This document shows positions 57,915 to 64,000 of a DNA stretch of 64,000 nucleotides, piece by piece (position 1 is the first letter of the stretch; each line of letters begins with the position of its first letter). Where the stretch lies: contig JAJPIK010000086.1 in the NCBI GenBank assembly GCA_021324795.1, positions 1 through 64,000 of the forward strand. The letters run 5' to 3'. The position numbers and the translations under genes were made by a program. This DNA comes from Chloroflexota bacterium (lineage in GTDB: Bacteria > Chloroflexota > UBA6077 > FW602-bin22 > CADDYW01). The notes beneath the pieces are model-generated. The model saw only the letters and a program-made list of their open reading frames with translations, ran no database searches and was not told the origin of the DNA.

Positions 57915-60458
57915 TCACGCTCCCGGCGCAACCTCTCTCGGGACCCGAGCCAGGATTTGGGTCATCACTTCGTAAGGAATCGTTCCCAGGCGTCGCGCTA
58001 CATCGACGACGGTAATCTCCTGGTCGCCTTGCCGACCGATCAGCACCACCTCGTCGCCGACCCGCACGCCGGGCACGTCGGTCACATCGACCATGGTCAT
58101 GTCCATACAGACAACACCGACAATCGGAACCCGCCGGCCGCGTACCAACACTTCACCCCAATTGGCCGGTGAGCGTCGAAAGCCATCGCCGTAGCCAACC
58201 GGCAGGACAGCGATCCGAGAGGCACGGCGAGTTACGAACGTTCCGCCGTAGCTGATCGGACTACCCGGCGGTAGATCTTTCACCTGGGCAACCAGCGTTT
58301 TGAAGGTGAGCGCCGGCCGAAAGCTCGCGGGACAACGGACGTGCTCGGACGGATCCTGGCCGTACATGGCGATGCCTGCCCGTACCATGCTGTAACGAGC
58401 CTCGGGAAAGCGCAAGGTCGCCGCCGAGTTCGCCGCGTGGACATAACGTGGGCACCATCCACTCTCTTCTAGAGCCGTAAGCACAGCATTGAAGCGGGTA
58501 AGCTGGGCGAAAGTCGGCGTGGGATCCGGCCCATCGGCGCAGCTAAAGTGGGTGAAGATGCCTTCGAGGTCGATTCCGGGCAGTGCGCGAACCGCCGCGA
58601 CGAAGCTAAGAACCTCGGCCGGCAGCAAGCCAAGTCGCCCCATGCCGGTATCGACCTTGACCTGAACCTTTGCCGTTCGATCTTGCGCCAGGGCAGCCCG
58701 TGACAGATGATGGACGATCTCGAGCGAATACACGGTCGCGGTCAGGCCGTAGCGCACGATCTCCGGTGCCTGCCAAGGGGGAGTGAAGCCGAGAATGAGA
58801 ATCGGTGCTCCGATCCCATGCTGGCGCAAGGTAATCGCTTCGCTCAAGCAGGCGGTCGCGAGATAATCGGCGCCCCGCAGCAAGGCGGTTCGGGCTACCC
58901 GAACCGCACCGTGACCATAGGCATCGGCCTTGAGCACCGCCATGAGCGCGGCCGGCGCGGCAATTTCCTTGAGACGGCTCACATTCTCGCCGATCGCCCC
59001 GAGGTCGATCTCGACCCAGGTGGGGCGTTCTTTCGAGAGAAAAACCCGCTGCTTCCAGCCCGGATCCTGGCGAACGAGTAGCTCGTCGGCTCGCTCTGGC
59101 TCGGCGAGTAAACGCTCGACGACTCGCTCTATCCGCGCCTCGGCACCACCGATCACCAGTATTGTGTCACCCTCGCGCCGCCGCGACTCGATTGCCCGCG
59201 CCGCATCCTCGGCCGACTCGGTCAAGGTGACCGCTGATTTTGGCATACCGGCCGCGAGGGCGGCGAGCGCAGTCGTTGCGGCAACGGATCCGAGAGTAAC
59301 CAGATGGTCGACGCCCGCGGCAATTGCCTGGCCGGCCTGGCGGTGAAGTGCGATGTCGTCGATTCCGTCCTCGGTCGCCAGCGCTCCTAAGACGACGAGT
59401 TTTCGGCCAGAATTGTGCGCGAGACTGCGCAAGGCGGCGTCGAGCGAGTCGCGACCGGCGTTGTAGCTGTCGTCGTAAATCAAGCTGCGATCGCGGCCGG
59501 GGAGTGGAGCAAGTCGTCCGGGCAGCGGCCCAAGCTGCCCCAGGCCGGCGATCAGGGCAGGGAAAGCGCGTCCAAGGGAAAGTCCGGCCGCGATCGCAGC
59601 AAGACCAGCGTCGACTGCTGGCTCGCCGATCAGTGATAGCTGCACCTCGGCTGCCTGGTCGTCGGCGATGATAACCAGGCGGGTCTGCAATGGTTGGTAT
59701 TCGATCCGCTCGGCCCGGATCTCGGCGGTACTGATCCGGCCGTAGGTGCAAACCGATCCTCGTCGGCACTTCGCCAGTTTTGCGAGTCGGGGATCGTCGG
59801 CGTTGAGCACCAGTTTGGCGATCGGCGACAGACGGCTGACCACCTCGCTCAGCTCCTGCTGAGCACCAGCATCATCGAATCCCCGCGTAACGACCAGGAC
59901 CTCGGGGCAGGTGAGATTGGCAAGCTCGCCCAGTTCTCCGGGCTGCTCCCCTCGCAACTCGACGACAGCGAGCCGGTGATCCCGGCTCAGCCGTCCCAGG
60001 CCAATAGGCAAGCCATAGAGCGTGTTGTGGTAGTCTCCGTCGAAGATCGTTGGATCGCCTCCCTCGCCACCGCCTAGCGCGGCGACCGTCGCTTTGGCGG
60101 CGAGCGATTTGCCGAGGCTGCCGACGAACGCGACGACCGTCGGAGCGTAGGTCGTCAAGACGTACTGGGCCCAGGTGCGCAACGCAAAGAGGGTATCGTC
60201 GACCACAATCGTCGTGACACCGAGCGCGGCGTCGGGATTGAGTCGATCACCGAGCACTCCCGCCGCGCCCCGCCGAATTGCATCGGCGACATACTCATGG
60301 CCATCTGCTCGGGCGGTACGTACCGCTAAGAAAAGTTCACCCGGACAGAGCTTGCGCGAATCGTAGGCAAACCCCGCGAACTGGCTAGCCACCGGCGCGC
60401 CAATCAGACGCGCACCGGCCGGCGCCATCGCCGCCAGCACGTCGGTCAGCGCGATCAC
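57915..60458 (-). CDS. MurF-like / alanine racemase fusion
   Basis: 847 residues. Residues about 1-470 have the MurF fold: the P-loop reads GSLGKS at 113-118 in place of the usual GSxGKTT, and YNAGRDS at 332-338 matches YNANPDS; the Asn-x-x-x-x-His region of MurF is replaced by TRGFDDAGAQQEL. Residues about 478-847 are alanine racemase: PLP Lys510 in VLKADAYGHG and the catalytic Tyr737 in ISYGGTF. MurF adds D-Ala-D-Ala to the peptidoglycan precursor; the racemase supplies D-Ala. The MurF part may be divergent or inactive. The CBS gene upstream overlaps by 4 nt. Confidence 0.9.
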   Translation of the reverse strand: MIALTDVLAAMAPAGARLIGAPVASQFAGFAYDSRKLCPGELFLAVRTARADGHEYVADAIRRGAAGVLGDRLNPDAALGVTTIVVDDTLFALRTWAQYVLTTYAPTVVAFVGSLGKSLAAKATVAALGGGEGGDPTIFDGDYHNTLYGLPIGLGRLSRDHRLAVVELRGEQPGELGELANLTCPEVLVVTRGFDDAGAQQELSEVVSRLSPIAKLVLNADDPRLAKLAKCRRGSVCTYGRISTAEIRAERIEYQPLQTRLVIIADDQAAEVQLSLIGEPAVDAGLAAIAAGLSLGRAFPALIAGLGQLGPLPGRLAPLPGRDRSLIYDDSYNAGRDSLDAALRSLAHNSGRKLVVLGALATEDGIDDIALHRQAGQAIAAGVDHLVTLGSVAATTALAALAAGMPKSAVTLTESAEDAARAIESRRREGDTILVIGGAEARIERVVERLLAEPERADELLVRQDPGWKQRVFLSKERPTWVEIDLGAIGENVSRLKEIAAPAALMAVLKADAYGHGAVRVARTALLRGADYLATACLSEAITLRQHGIGAPILILGFTPPWQAPEIVRYGLTATVYSLEIVHHLSRAALAQDRTAKVQVKVDTGMGRLGLLPAEVLSFVAAVRALPGIDLEGIFTHFSCADGPDPTPTFAQLTRFNAVLTALEESGWCPRYVHAANSAATLRFPEARYSMVRAGIAMYGQDPSEHVRCPASFRPALTFKTLVAQVKDLPPGSPISYGGTFVTRRASRIAVLPVGYGDGFRRSPANWGEVLVRGRRVPIVGVVCMDMTMVDVTDVPGVRVGDEVVLIGRQGDQEITVVDVARRLGTIPYEVMTQILARVPREVAPGA

Positions 60459-60916
60459 CGTTCCGTATCCTGGGCGAGAATGTGACGGATAATGTCAGAA
60501 CGACTGATGATCCCGACCAGCTTATCATTCTCGACGACCGGGATCGGGTTCAGCTCTTTGTCGACCATGAGCGTCGCGGCAACGCTAATGTCGTCGTCCG
60601 GCTTGACGGTTTTGACGTCACACGTCATCACGTCGGCGGCAATCGTCCCCAATGCCTTACGAAGCTCGTCTTCGAAACGGCGGGTGTTGGTCAGGTAAAT
60701 CCGAGCATCGAGAATTTGGAGGAAAGTGGGGAAATGAACGTTGGCGTTCTGCACGACGAGATCGGTCTCGGTGACGATACCGATCAGGTGTCCTTGCTGA
60801 TCGACGACCGGCACTCCCGACACGTCGTGTTGGAGCATTGCCCGGGCGATCTCGACCACCGGTGTCTCCGGATGAACGGTAATCACCTTAGGGGTCATTA
60901 AATCGGCGACACGCAC
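60455..60916 (-). CDS. Two-CBS-domain protein
   Basis: 153 residues: a CBS pair, first at about 7-57 (MTPKVITVHPETPVVEIARA, VVDQQGHLIGIVTETDLV) and second at about 94-148 (DVMTCDVKTVKPDDDISVAA, NDKLVGIISRSDIIRHIL). GTG start with AAGGAG at 6 nt. CBS pairs bind adenine nucleotides such as AMP/ATP or c-di-AMP and regulate partners. It may regulate the downstream MurF-Alr, inferred from the 4-nt overlap. A TATAAT lies at 60949-60944 upstream (minus strand) with no matching -35. Confidence 0.9.
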   Translation of the reverse strand: MRVADLMTPKVITVHPETPVVEIARAMLQHDVSGVPVVDQQGHLIGIVTETDLVVQNANVHFPTFLQILDARIYLTNTRRFEDELRKALGTIAADVMTCDVKTVKPDDDISVAATLMVDKELNPIPVVENDKLVGIISRSDIIRHILAQDTER

Positions 60917-61069
60917 CCTATTCTCCTTGGCTTCTTATCATCAATTATAGCCTATAGCCCGTCGCTACCCTATCGGGGCAGCCATGCGCCGACCGAACCG
61001 TGGCGGGCCATTGGTTGCACCGGTGGCTCGATTCCGCTAAAGTGGAATTGAAGGAGAGGGGCTTGATCG

Positions 61070-61813
61070 ATGGAGACACGCCTCCTGATTCTCGATAGCG
61101 ACGCCAATCGGCGGAATGAGCTCGTCCGGAGCTTGCGTGACGATGGATTCGCGGTTGTTGGAGTTGACAGCATCGCGACGGCACTGGAAGCAGCACATCA
61201 AGCTTGGCCACATCTGGTGCTCGCCGATTTGCGGGTCGTGGATGGCTCGGCCGAGCAGCTCGCCAGCGAACTGAACCGTCTGGGCGATCTCTCATTCATC
61301 ATCGTCAGCGCGGTTGCCGACGTCGCGGCACGGGTGCACGCCCTGAATCGCTTCGCCGACGATTACGTCATTCACCCCTACTGTTATGACGAGCTTCTTG
61401 CACGGGTTCGCCGGGTGCTCCGCCGGACGCTGATCGGCGCTCGGCTTGGTGACGAGCGCATTCCGCTGGGCGACGGACGCTGGGCAGACCTAAGCCGCCG
61501 CCTGATCGGCAATGGTGACCAGGTCCATCATCTGACTCCTACCGAGGCGCGACTCCTTGGTCTGTTTTTGCTCAATCCCGGTCAGACCTTGCCGCTGAGT
61601 CTGATTCTCCAGCGAGTCTGGTTCGACGCCCCGGCCAGCACCAATACGTTGTGGGAATACGTCCGGCGGCTGCGTGCGAAGCTTGGCGACGACGCCCGGG
61701 CGCCGCACTACATCGTCAGCCAGCGTGGAATCGGCTACTGTCTGCGAGCCAGCGACTCCGCTCATGACCGAGGACGAGAGCTCTACCATCCACCGTTAAA
61801 GCGAGCCCGGTGA
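61070..61813 (+). CDS. Atypical OmpR-family response regulator
   Basis: 247 residues. Receiver: acidic pocket ILDSDANRR (Asp9/Asp11), phospho-acceptor Asp53 in LVLADLRVVDGS, Ser80 in FIIVSAVAD. The near-invariant Lys is replaced by His102 (DYVIHPYCYDELLARVRRVL). An OmpR/PhoB winged helix follows at about 140-230 (LTPTEARLLGLFLLNPGQTL ... VRRLRAKLGDD ... GIGYCLRA). SD AAGGAGAGGGG. No histidine kinase is adjacent, so an orphan or atypically controlled regulator is likely. Confidence 0.88.
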   Translation: METRLLILDSDANRRNELVRSLRDDGFAVVGVDSIATALEAAHQAWPHLVLADLRVVDGSAEQLASELNRLGDLSFIIVSAVADVAARVHALNRFADDYVIHPYCYDELLARVRRVLRRTLIGARLGDERIPLGDGRWADLSRRLIGNGDQVHHLTPTEARLLGLFLLNPGQTLPLSLILQRVWFDAPASTNTLWEYVRRLRAKLGDDARAPHYIVSQRGIGYCLRASDSAHDRGRELYHPPLKRAR

Positions 61814-62284
61814 CCCGCATCCCAGTGGAACTGGCCGCTGGTGCGTCCCATCCACTCCTCAACCCTACCACCAATGCCCTGACGGCCGGTTCCACGAATT
61901 TGAACGTCGTGCCGATAACTCTGTTACAGAAGATCACGTACAGAGAATAGCACTCACAAAATTTGACAAATGATGATCAATGAGCGATCATCATATTGTA
62001 AACACGGACTGGACCAGTCTGATCCAGTTAGGCCGGAGCCGCCAGTTCTCACGGCGGGCTGGGTACACAGATGCTAAAAAGTGAATAAATTCTTCCTCGG
62101 TTTCTTGACAGAGCGTGGGAGAAGGTGGTACTCTTGCTAAAGCAGCAATCCGTACACAATATTTATGACGGTAGCTGCTGTGTGCTGTTCATGGTGCGCC
62201 TTTGACGCTCCAGTTACGTGACGCAGGTGAGTGAACGCGAGTTCATTTCGCCCGAGCTCATCCTTAAAAGGGGGATCTTTTCCA
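61814..62284. other. Intergenic region with dyads upstream of GntR
   Basis: 471 bp without a supported gene. It contains an inverted repeat ATGATGATC/GATCATCAT (61970-61978/61986-61994), the dyad GACTGG-a-CCAGTC (62007-62019) overlapping CTGGA...TCCAG (62009-62027), and two TTGACA boxes (61963-61968 and 62105-62110). The second TTGACA is followed by an 18-nt spacer and a poor -10 (TACTCT). Confidence 0.45.
62007..62027. promoter_or_regulatory. Candidate GntR operator
   Basis: GACTGGACCAGTC (62007-62019) is a perfect dyad around one central A, overlapping a second CTGGA(N9)TCCAG symmetry. It lies about 260 bp before the GntR start. The GG(T)CCA-type dyad fits the general pattern of GntR/FadR-family operators, and autoregulation is plausible. 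Confidence 0.35.
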
Positions 62285-62962
62285 ATGGTTCGACCTTTGG
62301 CCGGCCGGCCGACGACCGCCGAACGCATGGTCCACTCGATTTTACAGCAGCGCATTCTTGACGGAATTCTTCGACCTGGAGAGCGGATCGACCTCGACGC
62401 GATTGCCCACGAGTTAGCCGTCAGTCGCACGCCAGTTCGGACTGCCCTCCGCCAGCTCGAGAGCGAAGGGTTGGTGACGATTTACCCACACCGCGCGGTC
62501 ATGGTCTCGGAGCTCTCCGCCGACGACCTCGAGCAGATGTACAGCGTCCGTGAGCACCTGGAGACGCTTGCCGCTCGGCTCGCTATTCCTAATCTTACCG
62601 ACGCCGATATTGCTAACATTCATCAGATCCACGCTGAGATGACTCAGAATCTCGACGACAACAACCCGGCGCTCTTCGCCGAAAAGGATCGGGCATTCCA
62701 CCTAGCGCTTTACCGTGCTGCCAACAACAAGTTCCTTTCGCGATTGATCGATGACCTGCGCAAGGCGAGTCTACGCTTCCTGACCGTCTACGCTTCGGTT
62801 GAGCGTCTTCCCACGGCGATCGACGAGCACCAGGAGATCATTCGTGCCGCGGAAGCCCGCGATGCGGAGCGCGCGGCCATGTTGATCCAACAGAACCTCG
62901 AGCGCACCTGCAGTGTGGCTGCGGCCTTCCTGCGCAGCCGCGCCACTGCTCAGGCGAACTGA
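62285..62962 (+). CDS. GntR-family regulator (FCD/FadR subfamily)
   Basis: 225 residues from ATG 62285, with GGGGG upstream; the frame also opens at 62231. The N-terminal wHTH reads MVHSILQQRILDGILRPGER then IAHELAVSRTPVRTALRQLE. The FCD effector domain has DLEQMYSVREHLETLAARLA, FHLALYRAANNKFLSRLIDD and the HQEIIRAAEARDAERAAMLI helix. It probably responds to a carboxylic acid; the target is unknown. Confidence 0.9.
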   Translation: MVRPLAGRPTTAERMVHSILQQRILDGILRPGERIDLDAIAHELAVSRTPVRTALRQLESEGLVTIYPHRAVMVSELSADDLEQMYSVREHLETLAARLAIPNLTDADIANIHQIHAEMTQNLDDNNPALFAEKDRAFHLALYRAANNKFLSRLIDDLRKASLRFLTVYASVERLPTAIDEHQEIIRAAEARDAERAAMLIQQNLERTCSVAAAFLRSRATAQAN

Positions 62963-63182
62963 GGAGACCGTTTTCGTTCCCTCTCCTAACCTCTTCCAAG
63001 GGGCAGCAGAGGAAATAAATTCTGTCCGTGGCCGGTGCCAGCCCGCGAGGGTCTCCGGGTGAGGCGAGGCGCGCCGGCCACGCTCTAAAGCGCCGATCGC
63101 GCCGCGATGAACACGGGCACGCGGGTGGACGAGCCGACCGCCCTCGACAGCCGAGTACTCCATTCGGTAAGCTGTCTCTGCA

Positions 63183-64000
63183 ATGCATGAAGCTCCGAAT
63201 TGTCCTAGCTTACCGCCTCATGCCTGGCATCATTCACGCCAACACGCGGCTACTCGGACGGATGAATACGTCTACGCTCAGCTTATTCCCTACCTCGGGA
63301 ATAAGCGTAAGCTTTTGTCGCTCATTGCTCGGGGTATCTTCGCCACGGGCAGCTCGTCGGGAACCTTCGTCGATCTGTTCAGCGGAAGTAGCGTCGTCGC
63401 GCGCTTCGCGAAAACCCTTGGCTTCCGGATCGTCGCCAACGATTGGGAGCCCTATGCCTACGAGATCGCTCGCGGAACGGTCGCTCTGAACGCTCCCCCG
63501 CCATTTTCCTCCCTCGGTGGCGTTGACGCCGTTTTTACTCACCTCAATACCTTGGCGCCGCGGCACGGCTACGTCGCCACTCACCTTTGCCCCGCCGACG
63601 ACGAGGCCCCGGACATCACACGTGAGCGGCTGTTTTTCACTCGGCAGAACGGCGAGCGGATCGACGCGATCCGCGAGCAGATCGCGTCCTGGGAGGCCGA
63701 TGGCTTGCTCAACGTTGATGAGCGCGCCTTTCTTTTGAGTGCGCTTGCCTACGCCGTCAGCTACGTGAGCAACACCAGTGGCGTTTTCAAAGGTTTCCAC
63801 GCTGGCTGGGGTGGCCAAACAGGTACGGCTCTTTACCGGATCCGCAGCCTCCTGACCCTCCGTCCGCCGATCACCTTCGATAATCAGCATTCCAACCTCG
63901 CCTTCCGGCGAGACGCCCAGCTTCTCGGCAAAGAGTTGCGTCGCGTCATCGGCAATGTTCCGGAGATCGTTTATCTCGATCCTCCCTATAACCAGCATCC
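63183..64000 (+). CDS. D12-class DNA adenine methylase, N-terminal part (runs off window)
   Basis: The frame from ATG 63183 is open to the window end (272 residues visible). After about 34 weakly conserved residues come PYLGNKRKLLSLIARGIF (the AdoMet-binding PxxGxK motif of D12 methylases), VDLFSGSSVVARFAKTLGFR, and at the end VPEIVYLDPPYNQH with catalytic motif IV DPPY. These N6-adenine methyltransferases belong to restriction-modification or orphan Dam-like systems. No SD is clear and a start nearer residue 30 is possible. A partner nuclease, if any, is outside the window. Confidence 0.85.
   Translation, partial: MHEAPNCPSLPPHAWHHSRQHAATRTDEYVYAQLIPYLGNKRKLLSLIARGIFATGSSSGTFVDLFSGSSVVARFAKTLGFRIVANDWEPYAYEIARGTVALNAPPPFSSLGGVDAVFTHLNTLAPRHGYVATHLCPADDEAPDITRERLFFTRQNGERIDAIREQIASWEADGLLNVDERAFLLSALAYAVSYVSNTSGVFKGFHAGWGGQTGTALYRIRSLLTLRPPITFDNQHSNLAFRRDAQLLGKELRRVIGNVPEIVYLDPPYNQH

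Noticed and set aside
1-64000. tRNA, rRNA, tmRNA, RNase P or SRP RNA genes, and IS elements
   Set aside because: T-loop-like GTTCGA strings all fall inside coding genes, and no transposase-like protein or terminal inverted repeats were seen.

Overview
The window reads as a GC-rich chromosomal segment from a Chloroflexota-type bacterium, possibly class Thermomicrobia. The taxon is an inference. It rests on GC-rich coding throughout, TPT-repeat secreted proteins, a LuxR/TPR regulator relic of the kind abundant in that phylum, a lipA/lipB pair with a branched-chain-type 2-oxoacid dehydrogenase, an NFACT/RqcH protein and a GerW/YtfJ-like protein. No rRNA, tRNA, transposase, integrase or phage gene was recognised, so this looks like ordinary chromosome with a few decayed loci.

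Layout. 1-9.8 kb: a tightly coupled minus-strand operon of eight genes: large secreted/membrane protein, ABC ATPase, ABC-2-like permease, Gln-rich membrane coiled-coil protein, MoxR ATPase, DUF58 protein and two VWA membrane proteins (the last cut by the window edge). 10.3-12.5 kb: 3-hydroxyacyl-CoA dehydrogenase followed by a decayed LuxR/TPR regulator. 12.6-21 kb: lipoate and 2-oxoacid dehydrogenase genes (lipB, lipA, E2, E1beta, E1alpha), split by two genes for repeat-rich exported proteins. 21.1-26.5 kb: an amino-acid permease operon (permease, 62-aa membrane protein, membrane-anchored universal stress protein, GAF protein) and a KimA-like transporter. 26.7-31.1 kb: Hsp20, a glycosyltransferase, a LiaF-like/PspC pair, and a divergent ECF sigma/anti-sigma pair with a good candidate autoregulatory promoter. 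31.2-35.6 kb: a luciferase-like relic, a frameshifted CitE-type lyase, a class III CoA-transferase, a SAF-domain oxidoreductase and a small protein phosphatase. 35.6-41.7 kb: WecG-type glycosyltransferase with a lone CRISPR-like repeat directly before its start, NDH-2, MerR and HtpX. 41.8-50.4 kb: glycosyltransferase 9, an Mca/LmbE deacetylase, RqcH, guanylate kinase, PriA and an AI-2E-family protein. 50.4-55.7 kb: dTDP-rhamnose reductase, glycosyltransferase 2, MTA phosphorylase, epimerase, methyltransferase and rhomboid protease. 56-64 kb: GerW/small membrane protein/LDH2 operon, a MurF-alanine racemase fusion with a CBS protein, an atypical response regulator, a GntR regulator, and the start of a D12-class adenine methylase at the right edge.

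The functional threads are envelope maintenance and surface glycans (MoxR operon, PspC/LiaF/ECF, HtpX, rhomboid, MurF-Alr, RfbD and the glycosyltransferases) and acyl-CoA/2-oxoacid metabolism. Small-scale structure includes a dispersed heptanucleotide (AGTGATG-like) repeat in gene borders, two very long perfect hairpins, and several dyads at promoters. Starts were moved from the longest open frame wherever a Shine-Dalgarno (SD) sequence, a stop/start overlap or family length argued for it; each case is noted.
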